Source: Streptococcus cristatus (lineage in GTDB: Bacteria > Bacillota > Bacilli > Lactobacillales > Streptococcaceae). From it: 40,160 nucleotides of DNA. The position numbers and the translations under genes are program-made. Where the stretch lies: the NCBI RefSeq assembly GCF_003943505.1, contig NZ_RJPS01000002.1, forward strand, positions 140,236-180,395, read 5' to 3'. This document shows positions 8,423 to 16,792 of the stretch, piece by piece. How positions within the stretch are numbered: position 1 is the first letter of the stretch; each line of letters begins with the position of its first letter. The notes beneath the pieces are model-generated. The model had not been told where the DNA came from and searched no databases. It saw nothing but the letters and a program-made list of their open reading frames with translations.

Positions 8423-8770
8423 TTAAATCCCAGCAAAAGCTTTAATTTCATCTGCAGTCATAGAAGAATCACAACGAACAGATACTTGGCCGTCTTGAAC
8501 ATGAACAAAACCAGGAACCGTCGGGATGCTGTATTCTGAACGGAAGGCTTGCAGTTTCTCTAATTCGCTGGCTTCTTCACTGTTAATGAAGAAAATATGC
8601 GCCTTGGTATCAGCGACAACGCCAGCAAGAGTAGCAGCGAATTTACGGCAGTAAGGGCAAGTTTTGCGACCAACGAAGAAAGTTGCTGTCTCTTTGTCGG
8701 CAATCGCTTGACGAGCACGGTCAACAGTTGTGACTTCCAAGTCTTTAATATTTCGAGCAAATTGTTCCAT
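8423..8770 (-). CDS. thioredoxin-like protein (bacteriocin transport accessory type)
   Basis: A 115-residue thioredoxin-fold protein with the redox motif RKTCPYCRKF near residue 37 and the cis-proline region SIPTVPGFVHV near 83. The CPYC motif and size match the family annotated as bacteriocin transport accessory proteins (Bta/PedC-like), which in streptococci are often found alone. No bacteriocin, transporter or immunity gene is near, so a role in bacteriocin export is not supported here; a general cytosolic disulphide reductase role is as likely. There is no signal peptide. GAGGATTATTT precedes the ATG. Convergent with the membrane protein gene upstream. Confidence 0.82.
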   Translation of the reverse strand: MEQFARNIKDLEVTTVDRARQAIADKETATFFVGRKTCPYCRKFAATLAGVVADTKAHIFFINSEEASELEKLQAFRSEYSIPTVPGFVHVQDGQVSVRCDSSMTADEIKAFAGI

Positions 8771-8840
8771 AAATAATCCTCATTTCTTTTGATAAAACTA
8801 GTATGCCATAAAGTTTCTAAAATTGCTTAGATTTGATACG

Positions 8841-8871
8841 AAAAAAAGATGAGATTGGTTCGTCTCATCTT
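8841..8871 (-). terminator. rho-independent terminator of pgm
   Basis: Nine-base perfect stem AAGATGAGA / TCTCATCTT (8846-8871) followed on the minus strand by seven U residues. It lies directly after the phosphoglucomutase stop codon. Confidence 0.85.
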
Positions 8872-8881
8872 TTATAATTGC

Positions 8882-10600
8882 TTATTTTACAAAAGCATTG
8901 ATTTCCGCTTCAATATTTGCAATCTTAGCTTGAGAATCCTCATTGTTATCGCCGACAACAGCAATGTAGAACTTGATTTTTGGCTCTGTTCCAGATGGGC
9001 GAACAGCAATCCATGAACCATCAGCCAAGGTGTATTTCAGCACATCGCTTGGAGGAGTTGTCAAGTTTGTAACAGTACCATCTGCAGCAGTAGCAGTTTG
9101 AGCCTTAAAGTCTTCTACAACAGTGATAGCTGTTGCATTCCATTCTTTTGGAGCATTATTACGGAACTTAGCCATGATAGCCTTGATTTGCTCAGCACCG
9201 TCAACACCAGAGAGGGTTACAGAAATAGTCTTTTCAGCAAAGTAACCATACTCTTTGTAGATTTCTTCGATACCATCAGCCAGTGTTAAGCCACGTGAAC
9301 GGTAGTAAGCAGCAAGCTCAGCTACAACCAAGACTGCTTGGATAGCGTCTTTATCACGTACGAATGGTTTAATCAAGTAACCGAAGCTCTCTTCAAATCC
9401 CATCATGTAGGTGTGGTTGTGTTTTTCTTCAAATTCTTGAATCTTTTCAGCGATAAATTTGAAACCAGTCAAGACGTTGAACATGGTTGCACCGTAACTT
9501 TCAGCAATCTTAGTCACCAAGTCAGTAGAAACGATAGACTTACAGAGAGCTGCGTTAGCTGGCAGAGTTCCAGCACTCTTATGAGCTTCCAAGATGTACT
9601 TAGCCATGATAGCCCCAATTTGGTTACCTGAAAGGTTTAGGTAGCTGCCGTCTTTTTGCAGAACTTCTACACCAACACGGTCAGCATCTGGGTCAGTTGC
9701 GACCAAGACATCTGCACCAACTTTACGACCAAGTTCTTCAGCAAGGGCAAAGGCTGCTTGGCTTTCAGGGTTTGGAGACTTAACAGTAGAGAAGTCAGGA
9801 TCAGCTACAGCTTGAGCTTCAACAACTTCAACAGAATCAAATCCAGCTTGAGCTAAAGCGCGACGAGCCAGCATTTCACCAGTACCGTGCAGAGGGGTAT
9901 AGACAATCTTCATGTCCTTGCCGTATTCATCAATTAGTTTTTGATTGATATTGACATCCTTAACTTCCTTGAGGTATTTAGCATCAATAGCATCGCCAAT
10001 CACTTCAATCAAGCTAGAAGCTTTTTCAGCTTCAACATCAGCGACCTCAATAGCAAAAGGATTTTCAATAGCACGGATGTAGTTAGTCAATGCATCTGCA
10101 TCATACGGAGGCATTTGTCCGCCGTCTTCACCATATACCTTGTAGCCGTTAAATGGAGCAGGGTTGTGGCTGGCCGTAATCATGATACCAGCAAAAGTTC
10201 CCAAATGACGTACCGCAAATGAAAGTTCCGGAGTTGGGCGCAGACTTTCAAAGACATAGGACTTGATACCGTGTTTAGCTAAGACTGCAGCAGATTCAAA
10301 AGCAAACTCTGGTGAGAAGTGGCGAGAGTCGTAGGCGATTGCTACACCACGTTTTTTGAACTCATCTCCTTTTTCGTCAATCAAACGAGCCAAACCTTCC
10401 GTTGCCTGACGGACAACATAAATATTGATACGGTTAGTACCAGCACCAATCAGACCGCGCATACCAGCAGTACCGAATTCTAGGTTTGTATAAAAGGCAT
10501 CTTCCTTAGTTTTTTCGTCCATACCTTCTAAATCTTTCCGAAGATAATCAGGAAGTTCAGCAAAATCAAGCCATTTTTGGAAGTTATCTTGATAGGTCAT
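8882..10600 (-). CDS. pgm: phosphoglucomutase (alpha-D-phosphohexomutase family)
   Basis: Interconverts glucose 1-phosphate and glucose 6-phosphate, connecting glycolysis with UDP-glucose, capsule and glycogen-type polymers. The 572-residue protein has all four family motifs: phosphoserine loop ITASHNPAPFNGYK near residue 142, metal loop DPDADRVG near 305, sugar loop MGFEESFGYL near 400 and phosphate loop RPSGTEPKIKFY near 535. Length and sequence match the streptococcal PgmA type. AAGGAGAC lies before the ATG. A cre-like sequence over the -10 suggests catabolite control. It is transcribed alone, between two terminators. Confidence 0.96.
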   Translation of the reverse strand: MTYQDNFQKWLDFAELPDYLRKDLEGMDEKTKEDAFYTNLEFGTAGMRGLIGAGTNRINIYVVRQATEGLARLIDEKGDEFKKRGVAIAYDSRHFSPEFAFESAAVLAKHGIKSYVFESLRPTPELSFAVRHLGTFAGIMITASHNPAPFNGYKVYGEDGGQMPPYDADALTNYIRAIENPFAIEVADVEAEKASSLIEVIGDAIDAKYLKEVKDVNINQKLIDEYGKDMKIVYTPLHGTGEMLARRALAQAGFDSVEVVEAQAVADPDFSTVKSPNPESQAAFALAEELGRKVGADVLVATDPDADRVGVEVLQKDGSYLNLSGNQIGAIMAKYILEAHKSAGTLPANAALCKSIVSTDLVTKIAESYGATMFNVLTGFKFIAEKIQEFEEKHNHTYMMGFEESFGYLIKPFVRDKDAIQAVLVVAELAAYYRSRGLTLADGIEEIYKEYGYFAEKTISVTLSGVDGAEQIKAIMAKFRNNAPKEWNATAITVVEDFKAQTATAADGTVTNLTTPPSDVLKYTLADGSWIAVRPSGTEPKIKFYIAVVGDNNEDSQAKIANIEAEINAFVK

Positions 10601-10675
10601 AGGTAGAGTCTCCTTTATATTTAAGATAGAAAATCACTGTGTGTTTTTAAGAAAGGGCACAAGATTTCCTTGTTT

Positions 10676-10698
10676 GTTCAATCGCTTTCATTGTAACA
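10676..10698 (-). promoter_or_regulatory. pgm promoter with overlapping cre-like site
   Basis: On the minus strand an extended -10 TGT-TACAAT (10690-10698) runs directly into ATGAAAGCGATTGAAC (10676-10691). The left half matches the CcpA cre consensus (TGAAAGCG) well, the right half only in part. The placement over the -10 would fit repression by CcpA. Confidence 0.5.
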
Positions 10699-10772
10699 TA
10701 TTTTCATATTTTTTGAAAGTACCGACCTAAAAAATAGTGAAATACTTTGAAAAAATGAACATGCTTGGATCA

Positions 10773-10803
10773 AAAAAATAATCACGCTAGGTGATTATTT
10801 TTT
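10773..10803 (-). terminator. rho-independent terminator of the coaB-coaC-panT operon
   Basis: Stem AAAAAATAATCAC / GTGATTATTTTTT with a five-base loop; on the minus strand it overlaps the panT stop codon and ends in a U run. Confidence 0.8.
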
Positions 10804-11358
10804 AAGTTTTTCAAGTGCTGGAACGATTGCAACTGTAAGGATAGCAGAAATAACCATTTCTGAGATTGCATTAGCTGAAAAAATCAATGCAAGCATGGCT
10901 TTGATATCTCCATTGTAAACAGATGAAAATAGAATGAAAATTCCTCCGAGAACGAAGATTGTGTTGGTCATTGAGCCTACGGCACCAGCTAAAACCAAGC
11001 CTGGCTTAGTTTTCATCCATTTGTAGACAAAATACGGAGTGATTCCGATTAGAATACGTGGAACCATAGCGATCATCAATGAATTGATGCTACCGTTTTC
11101 TACAAAAGGACTGAAGAGGTAGCTAGTTGGCAGCAGGACAACGGTGTTGGTCACCACACTGATTACCCCCATCAGAGCTCCAAGAACAGCTCCAATTCGT
11201 GGTCCGTAGATAATACTAGCGATAATGACTGGAATATGAATAATGGTCGGTTTAATCGGAACCGGTAGTAGGTTGAAAATAACAGAGCTCAGCAGATGGA
11301 GCACTAACATAATAGCAAAAAAGATAGCAATTTGCGCGATACTAGATTGTTTTCTCAT
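10795..11358 (-). CDS. panT: ECF transporter S component, predicted pantothenate carrier
   Basis: A 187-residue membrane protein with about six hydrophobic helices and no ATPase domain, the form expected of an energy-coupling-factor substrate-binding (S) subunit that works with EcfA, EcfA' and EcfT encoded elsewhere. Recognisable family features are the conserved PIKPTIIHIPVIIASIIYGP region near residue 35-55, GAVLGALMG near 60 and SLMIAMVPRILIG near 100. Its start overlaps the end of coaC by 17 bases, and the operon coaB-coaC-panT strongly suggests the substrate is pantothenate, the precursor used by the CoA pathway. Substrate assignment is from context, not from visible binding residues. 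Confidence 0.82.
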   Translation of the reverse strand: MRKQSSIAQIAIFFAIMLVLHLLSSVIFNLLPVPIKPTIIHIPVIIASIIYGPRIGAVLGALMGVISVVTNTVVLLPTSYLFSPFVENGSINSLMIAMVPRILIGITPYFVYKWMKTKPGLVLAGAVGSMTNTIFVLGGIFILFSSVYNGDIKAMLALIFSANAISEMVISAILTVAIVPALEKLKK

Positions 11359-11893
11359 TTATAATTTCCTTTACTTTTTCTATAATAATATTGACATCAG
11401 CTAGAGCGCCAGTCCCATGATCTCCGCAAGCTAGAACAGCTTCACGCGGTTCGATAATCTCCCAGCCAAATTTTTTTAATCTTTCCAAATTGTGCTGAGT
11501 TAGTGGATTTTCATACATCTTGGTATTCATGGCTGGCGCGATGGCTTTTTTGACATGAGATGGGAGAGCAAGAGCTGTAGCGGTTACCATATTGTCTGCC
11601 AGACCATTAGCCAGTTTGGCGATGGTATTGGCTGTAGCAGGAGCGACTAAGAAAAGATTTGTTTCTTTGCCGATTTCAATATGGTTGACCTTGTCTGGCC
11701 TTGGCTCGTCCATAAGGTCAAGGGAAACAGGATTTTTTGATAAAACCTGTAAGGTAAGCGGAGTGATAAAATGACTAGCAGCTTCCGTCATGAGAACAGA
11801 TACACCATAGCCTAGCTTGCCCAGCTGGCTCGTAATATCTGCTGTCTTATAGGCCGAAATACTGCCCGTGACAGCGAGAGTAACATGGGTCAT
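11342..11893 (-). CDS. coaC: phosphopantothenoylcysteine decarboxylase
   Basis: FMN enzyme that decarboxylates 4'-phosphopantothenoylcysteine to 4'-phosphopantetheine. The 183-residue protein has VTGSISAYK at the N terminus, the histidine-containing ASHFITPLTLQVLS near 40, the PAMNTKMYENP motif near 120 and the ACGDHGTGAL motif with catalytic cysteine near 155. It is a free-standing CoaC rather than a CoaBC fusion, as usual in streptococci. AGGAGA precedes the ATG, which overlaps the coaB stop by four bases. Confidence 0.94.
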   Translation of the reverse strand: MTHVTLAVTGSISAYKTADITSQLGKLGYGVSVLMTEAASHFITPLTLQVLSKNPVSLDLMDEPRPDKVNHIEIGKETNLFLVAPATANTIAKLANGLADNMVTATALALPSHVKKAIAPAMNTKMYENPLTQHNLERLKKFGWEIIEPREAVLACGDHGTGALADVNIIIEKVKEIINEKTI

Positions 11894-12582
11894 GAACTGT
11901 CTCCTTTCTGGATATGGCTTAACAATTGTTCAGCAATTTCTTCCTTGGAGAAAGCTTCTGTGACAGTGTTTGCTCCTAGGAGATAGGCGTGGTGTTGCCC
12001 GCTAGAAATTTCAGTCAAATCGTTGGCTACAATTAGTTCTGCTTGATTTTTTTCAAGGCTGGCTCTAGCAGTAGCCAGTAGCTCTTCTTTAGAGACGCCT
12101 ACTAGGAGCTTAAAGCCAATCAATCGAATATTGGGATTCCATTCCTTGACCTTGCCGATGATTTTAGGATTTTTATTGAGGAAAAGAACCTGATAATCAT
12201 CCGCAGATGAAATCTTACTTTCAGAATTACTTTTTTCCAGAAACTCTGCCAAATCTGAACTAGCAAGAACCTCCTCAAATCCTGCCATATACACTGGTTT
12301 ATAGTCAGAAACAGCCATTGAATGAATGAGCACATCATGAGCTGGTACCAGCTCTTCCATGGCTATCAGGAGCTGCTCCGTATCTTCGATAATCTTAATC
12401 GTTAGGTTTTCATGCGGTGCAGGTTTGACAGCTTTAGCCGTTGTAAGCAGAGTCACCGAAGCACCCTCGGCCAAGCAATGCTCAGCTATCATTTTTCCAA
12501 GTCGACCAGTCGAATGATTGGTGATAGAGCGGACTTGGTCGATTTTTTCACTCGTTCCGCCAGAGGTAATCAATATATTCAT
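11890..12582 (-). CDS. coaB: phosphopantothenate-cysteine ligase
   Basis: Joins 4'-phosphopantothenate with cysteine using a nucleotide triphosphate. The 230-residue protein starts MNILITSGGTSEKIDQVRSI, the typical dinucleotide-fold start of CoaB, and shows NHSTGRLGK near 22, a SVMAVSDY-like segment (SMAVSDYKP) near 88, IGFKLLVG near 150 and VANDL near 178. First gene of coaB-coaC-panT and divergent from fhs. The ribosome binding site is weak. Stand-alone CoaB of this size is the streptococcal and enterococcal form. Confidence 0.93.
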   Translation of the reverse strand: MNILITSGGTSEKIDQVRSITNHSTGRLGKMIAEHCLAEGASVTLLTTAKAVKPAPHENLTIKIIEDTEQLLIAMEELVPAHDVLIHSMAVSDYKPVYMAGFEEVLASSDLAEFLEKSNSESKISSADDYQVLFLNKNPKIIGKVKEWNPNIRLIGFKLLVGVSKEELLATARASLEKNQAELIVANDLTEISSGQHHAYLLGANTVTEAFSKEEIAEQLLSHIQKGDSS

Positions 12583-12752
12583 AGCTTTATTCTACAAGAA
12601 AAAACGAATTTAGTAAAATAAAATTAACTTAATACTCAATTTAGCCAAACTTATTTTTTTACTAGAAAAGATGCATCATGCAAAAATATTTAAAGTAATT
12701 ACCGAACATTATGTTGCTATTGGAGTTTAAATGTGCAGTTTTGTATCATATT

Positions 12753-12761
12753 TGTTATAAT
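12753..12761 (+). promoter_or_regulatory. extended -10 promoter of fhs
   Basis: TGT-TATAAT, perfect -10 with TGn extension, 29 bases before the fhs start codon; no good -35. The 207-base spacer between coaB and fhs shows nothing else I can support. Confidence 0.65.
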
Positions 12762-12789
12762 AGTTTTATCAAATTAGAGGAGTTCCTTA

Positions 12790-14460
12790 ATGAAAACAGA
12801 TATCGAAATTGCTCAGAGTGTTGAATTACAGCCTATTGTGGATGTAGTAAAAAAGATTGGCATTGATTATGACGATTTGGAGCTGTACGGAAAGTACAAG
12901 GCCAAGCTCAGTTTTGACAAAATTCGTGAGGTAGCGAAAAATCCTGTCGGCAAGCTGATTTTGGTAACAGCAATCAATCCAACGCCAGCAGGAGAAGGTA
13001 AGTCTACCATTACCATTGGACTAGCTGATGCACTCAACAAAATTGGCAAGAAAACGATGATTGCCATTCGCGAACCGTCCTTGGGACCAGTGATGGGGAT
13101 CAAAGGAGGAGCAGCTGGTGGCGGTCACGCGCAAGTCCTACCGATGGAAGATATTAACTTACATTTTACTGGTGACATGCACGCCATTACGACTGCTAAT
13201 AATGCCTTGTCTGCTCTCATTGACAATCATCTTCATCAGGGAAATGCTCTGGGAATCGATCAACGTCGCATTATCTGGAAACGGGTGGTTGACCTGAATG
13301 ACCGGGCCCTTCGCCATGTAACGATTGGATTAGGAAGTCCAGTTAACGGTATTCCACGCGAAGATGGTTTTGATATCACGGTTGCTTCTGAAATCATGGC
13401 GATTCTTTGCTTAGCTACTGATATTGAAGATTTGAAAAATCGCTTGGCAAACATTGTTATCGGTTATCGTTATGACCGCACACCAGTCTATGTTCGTGAT
13501 CTTGAAGTAGAAGGGGCCCTGGCTTTGGTCTTAAAAGATGCGATTAAGCCAAATCTGGTACAGACTATTTATGGAACACCAGCCTTTGTTCATGGTGGAC
13601 CGTTTGCCAATATCGCCCATGGATGTAACTCTGTTTTGGCGACTAGCACAGCGCTACGCTTGGCTGATTATACAGTGACAGAGGCTGGCTTCGGTGCAGA
13701 CCTTGGCGCTGAGAAATTCCTCGATATCAAGACTCCAAACTTACCAACTTCTCCAGATGCAGTGGTAATTGTCGCAACACTTCGTGCTCTTAAGATGAAT
13801 GGTGGCGTGGCTAAGGATGCACTTACAGAAGAAAATGTAGAAGCAGTTCGTGCAGGTTTTGCTAACCTTAAACGCCACGTTGAAAATATCCGTAAGTTCG
13901 GTATTCCAGCAGTCGTAGCTATCAATGAATTTGTCTCTGATACAGAAGCTGAAATTGCTGCGCTTAAGGAACTCTGTGCAGAAATCGGGGTACCTGTTGA
14001 GCTTGCCAGTGTCTGGGCTGATGGCGCTGAAGGCGGTGTGGCTCTGGCTGAAACTGTTGTCAAAACTATTGACGAAAAACCAGCACACTACACTCGTCTT
14101 TATGATAATGACTCAACTATCGAAGAGAAGATCGAGAAAATTGTCACTGAAATCTATCGCGGTTCAAAAGTAAACTTTGAGAAAAAAGCGCAAACTCAGA
14201 TTCGAGAAATTGTCAAGAATGGCTGGGACAAGCTGCCAATCTGTATGGCCAAAACACAGTATAGCTTCTCAGACAATCCTGCTGCTTTGGGCGCGCCAGA
14301 AAACTTTGAAATTACCATTCGTGAATTGGTACCAAAACTTGGGGCAGGCTTTATCGTGGCTTTGACAGGAGATGTCATGACCATGCCAGGTCTACCAAAA
14401 CGTCCTGCAGCACTCAATATGGATGTGGCAGCCGATGGTACAGCGATTGGTTTGTTCTAA
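12790..14460 (+). CDS. fhs: formate-tetrahydrofolate ligase
   Basis: Makes 10-formyl-THF from formate, THF and ATP, supplying one-carbon units for purines and formyl-methionine. The 556-residue protein has the P-loop TPAGEGKST near residue 65, the family signature [16 protein letters not shown] near 105 and [13 protein letters not shown] near 330. Length matches the 555-560 residue family norm. GAGGAG lies 8 bases before the ATG. Single-gene unit with its own promoter and terminator. Confidence 0.97.
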   Translation: MKTDIEIAQSVELQPIVDVVKKIGIDYDDLELYGKYKAKLSFDKIREVAKNPVGKLILVTAINPTPAGEGKSTITIGLADALNKIGKKTMIAIREPSLGPVMGIKGGAAGGGHAQVLPMEDINLHFTGDMHAITTANNALSALIDNHLHQGNALGIDQRRIIWKRVVDLNDRALRHVTIGLGSPVNGIPREDGFDITVASEIMAILCLATDIEDLKNRLANIVIGYRYDRTPVYVRDLEVEGALALVLKDAIKPNLVQTIYGTPAFVHGGPFANIAHGCNSVLATSTALRLADYTVTEAGFGADLGAEKFLDIKTPNLPTSPDAVVIVATLRALKMNGGVAKDALTEENVEAVRAGFANLKRHVENIRKFGIPAVVAINEFVSDTEAEIAALKELCAEIGVPVELASVWADGAEGGVALAETVVKTIDEKPAHYTRLYDNDSTIEEKIEKIVTEIYRGSKVNFEKKAQTQIREIVKNGWDKLPICMAKTQYSFSDNPAALGAPENFEITIRELVPKLGAGFIVALTGDVMTMPGLPKRPAALNMDVAADGTAIGLF

Positions 14461-14478
14461 TTGAATTTAAGATATAAG

Positions 14479-14518
14479 AAGAGGTTGGGCTAAATAGCGC
14501 TGGGCCTCTCTTTTTTAG
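14479..14518 (+). terminator. probable terminator of fhs
   Basis: Imperfect stem beginning AAGAGG and ending CCTCTC with an internal loop, followed by TTTTTT. Confidence 0.65.
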
Positions 14519-14537
14519 ACTTAAATTCCAGATGTTT

Positions 14538-14546
14538 TGATATAAT
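14538..14546 (+). promoter_or_regulatory. extended -10 promoter
   Basis: TGA-TATAAT, perfect -10 with TGn, about 48 bases before the TTG start of the membrane protein gene. Confidence 0.55.
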
Positions 14547-14593
14547 AAAGCCATATTCCCATCACCTATTTTTTGCTCATAGGAGGATGAACA

Positions 14594-15136
14594 TTGAAAA
14601 AAAGAAGTCTCAAACAGGAATTAATTTATTTGGCCTCAGGGGAATCGATAAGTGTCGTGTTGTTCTGTATCGTGTATGTTCTGTATACGAAACCAGAGAC
14701 TCGATTTGCTACATCCAGCGCCGTCCTTTATTTTCCACTGTTAATTCTTAATCTGATATTGGTTCAAGGTTCCCTCTATTGGCTTAACTGTTTAAGACGA
14801 ATCCAAAAGAAGAAGGCCTTGGAAACTCAACTACTTGCACCTCTTTATAAAGGATTAAAAATGCTGGATTTTATGCTGCTGCTTGCATATATACCGATTT
14901 GGATCTGGTCTTTTAGAGTGAGTAATAGCAGTAATATCATTATTGGAGTTTTACTTTGGTTGTTTGCCATCATTGAATTTGTTAATTATTTTTACTATCG
15001 CCTATCTTACTATACAATGGGTGGCCTAGGACTGCAAGTGATGAGGCCTATCAAATTATTGTTGATGGGAAAAGCTGCCAAATCGCAAATTGCAAAAGAA
15101 ATTTCCTTATACGAAAAAAATATGGAGCATAAATAA
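14594..15136 (+). CDS. hypothetical membrane protein, four helices
   Basis: A 180-residue protein without a domain I recognise. Four hydrophobic segments lie at about residues 17-34, 45-63, 90-106 and 115-131, separated by basic loops (RRIQKKK near 68-75), with a charged C terminus. It starts with TTG, with a strong AGGAGG 9 bases upstream; no nearer ATG fits the reading frame. Its stop codon overlaps the ATG of the following lipoprotein gene (TAATG), so the two are translationally coupled and probably act in the same membrane-surface process, which remains unknown. Confidence 0.72.
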   Translation: MKKRSLKQELIYLASGESISVVLFCIVYVLYTKPETRFATSSAVLYFPLLILNLILVQGSLYWLNCLRRIQKKKALETQLLAPLYKGLKMLDFMLLLAYIPIWIWSFRVSNSSNIIIGVLLWLFAIIEFVNYFYYRLSYYTMGGLGLQVMRPIKLLLMGKAAKSQIAKEISLYEKNMEHK

Positions 15137-15744
15137 TGAAAAAGAAATACCTAATAACTCTTCTTATAGGCATTGCCCTTTTGACCTTGACCGGTTGTCA
15201 GTCTGTTGAAAAGTGGTTCAAAAATGCCAAGGAGGAATGGTTGGGGTTGGAGATGACGGTTCGCACCTATGATGAGAATTCCCAACTTATAGACCAAATG
15301 TCGGGCAAGTCCCTATCCATCTCGCGTAACGAGGAGTTTGACTCAGTTGATGCGGAAGGGAATTCCAAGGAAGATTCTTCTGTGCTAAAAATAACCTTGG
15401 GTAAGTATGAGATTGACCATGTGGGCTCTTCCTTGATTGCAGAAGAAAAGGGGTTGAAAGATGTCTTTGCCCAATATCAAAAGACTGCAGATGTTGAGGA
15501 GAATAGCCATTCTGTCCCTGTTTTAAATCGTATGATTTCTGCTTTTAAAAACGACTTTAACGGCAAGAAGAAGGTCATTCTGATTCGCTCTCAAAACGGG
15601 ACTCCGTTGGCTGCCTATGCTGGCGACCGTGTTTCTCTAGATAAATCCGATGCACCCAAAACTTCTGAGTTGCTGATTGACGGCAAGCGCCTAGTGATTT
15701 ACCGCTGCGACTACACTATTTATGACCGTGAATTGCTGGAGTAA
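15136..15744 (+). CDS. lipoprotein, DUF5052-like
   Basis: A 202-residue exported lipoprotein. The signal peptide is clear: MKKK, a hydrophobic stretch, then the lipobox LTGC with the acylated cysteine at residue 21. The mature part has repeated beta-strand-like segments including LEMTVRTYDENSQLIDQ and a C-terminal region ending YRCDYTIYDRELLE. I recall this family as DUF5052, common in streptococci, with no known function. One-base overlap with the upstream membrane protein gene indicates a two-gene unit; the pseudogene for DNA alkylation repair follows after 3 bases. Confidence 0.82.
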   Translation: MKKKYLITLLIGIALLTLTGCQSVEKWFKNAKEEWLGLEMTVRTYDENSQLIDQMSGKSLSISRNEEFDSVDAEGNSKEDSSVLKITLGKYEIDHVGSSLIAEEKGLKDVFAQYQKTADVEENSHSVPVLNRMISAFKNDFNGKKKVILIRSQNGTPLAAYAGDRVSLDKSDAPKTSELLIDGKRLVIYRCDYTIYDRELLE

Positions 15745-15747
15745 GCT

Positions 15748-16401
15748 ATGGATGTAGAAGAATTGGCAAAAGAGTTAAAAGCTGTAGCTAACTCTGATGA
15801 TGCAGTAGCTATGCGAGCCTATATGAAAAATAAATTTGAATTTTTAGGAATCAAGACTCCGGCTAGGAGGAAACTCGCAAAGATTTTTATCAAACAGTAG
15901 ACTGACCCTGTTATTGACTGGAATTTTATAAATGAAGCTTGGAATAATCCCTATCGAGAATTGCAGTATGCTGCACTAGATTATCTGGAAATTCGCAAGA
16001 AGCTCTTGACCCCATCTGACTTGCCACGTTTGAAGAAACTAGCTCAAACTAAGTCTTGGTGGGATACCATTGACTTTTTGGACCGCTTGGTCGGATCTAT
16101 CATTGCCCGATTTCCAGAAACCAAAGAGATTATTTTATCCTGGAGTTGCGATAAAGATTTTTGGTTGCGGCGATTAGCCATTGATCATCAGCTATTGCGA
16201 AAAGAGAAAACAGACACAGAGTTGCTCGAGAAAATTTTAGTGAATAATCTAAGCCAAACAGAATTTTTTATTAACAAGGCCATCGGATGGGCGCTGAGAG
16301 ATTATTCAAAAACCAATCCAGACTGGGTCAGAGATTTTATAGAACGGCATCGAGCAGAAATGGCTGCACTTAGTCTTCGAGAAGGAAGTAAGTATCTGTG
16401 A
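15748..16401 (+). pseudogene. DNA alkylation repair protein (AlkD-like), interrupted by in-frame TAG
   Basis: Reading from the ATG at 15748 gives 50 residues (MDVEELAKELKAV..., then GIKTPARRKLAK), an amber codon at 15898-15900, and then 166 further residues in the same frame to 16401. Without the stop the protein would have 217 residues, close to the family norm for HEAT-like AlkD/COG4912 glycosylases. The part after the stop keeps the expected active-site segment KSWWDTIDFLD and a downstream AIGWALRDYSK, so nothing else looks decayed. A single base change, a sequencing error or stop read-through would all fit. The enzyme class excises N3- and N7-alkyl purines. An internal start could only give a protein missing the first helices. 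Confidence 0.85.
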
Positions 16402-16422
16402 TGGTTGACTAATCTTTATAGC

Positions 16423-16451
16423 TTGACATTTTCTACGCTATAGCTTATGAT
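16423..16451 (+). promoter_or_regulatory. promoter of the asd RNA
   Basis: Perfect -35 TTGACA (16423-16428), 17-base spacer and -10 TATGAT (16446-16451, 5 of 6). The predicted start is near 16457-16458, at the sequence GGTGCGATGAG. Confidence 0.82.
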
Positions 16452-16457
16452 AAATAG

Positions 16458-16597
16458 GTGCGATGAGTCGATATGCAGATTTTCTGCAAATTGAAGCATG
16501 GGAGGTCATAAACGCAGGAGCGGACCTTGATCAGTTGTGTGAACCTGCTGATCACACGAAAGTGCCCTTATCCCCAGTCTACGGATTGGGGATTTTT
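16458..16597 (+). ncRNA. asd RNA (streptococcal asd-motif leader or small RNA)
   Basis: A structured non-coding segment of about 140 bases lies between its own consensus promoter and a strong terminator, upstream of asd. This position matches the asd RNA motif described in lactic acid bacteria upstream of aspartate-semialdehyde dehydrogenase genes, one example of which was seen in S. pyogenes as an independent transcript of about 170 nucleotides. Visible elements: TGCAGATTTTCTGCA hairpin, a GATCAG / CTGATC pair near 16528-16552 that competes with a TGTGTGA / TCACAC pair, and the terminator stem. Assignment rests on position and remembered description, not on a covariance search. Ligand and mechanism are unknown. 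Confidence 0.75.
16570..16597 (+). terminator. terminator at the end of the asd RNA
   Basis: Ten-pair stem ATCCCCAGTC / GATTGGGGAT (one G-U) with a TACG tetraloop, then TTTTT. Confidence 0.85.
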
Positions 16598-16600
16598 CTA

Positions 16601-16670
16601 TGTCTCTTAGATTGGCGAGACCATTGGTCGAAGTTGATCTAAGAGACATTGATACTGAGACGGTCAGTAT
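16601..16670 (+). other. two further stem-loops between asd RNA and asd
   Basis: Directly after the terminator are a 12-base perfect inverted repeat TGTCTCTTAGAT / ATCTAAGAGACA (16601-16612, 16637-16648), whose loop holds GACCATTGGTC, and a second repeat ATACTGA / TCAGTAT (16652-16658, 16664-16670). No coding potential. They could be part of a longer asd leader or bind a regulator. Confidence 0.6.
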
Positions 16671-16721
16671 TGTGAGCGCTGAGCATTGCAACAAAATAAG
16701 TCCATAATTCTTTAGAAATAT

Positions 16722-16749
16722 TTGCATTTTTCCTTAAAAATAGTATAAT
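16722..16749 (+). promoter_or_regulatory. probable proximal promoter of asd
   Basis: Perfect TATAAT at 16744-16749 with a weak TTGCAT 16 bases upstream, 43 bases before the asd start codon. It would allow asd expression independent of read-through from the asd RNA. Confidence 0.55.
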
Positions 16750-16792
16750 ACTAGAATATACAAAATTTTTAGAAAATTCAGAGGTGGATTGT

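Noticed and set aside
8423..8770. Bacteriocin locus around the thioredoxin-like gene
   Set aside because: No bacteriocin precursor with a double-glycine leader, no ABC exporter and no immunity gene lies nearby.
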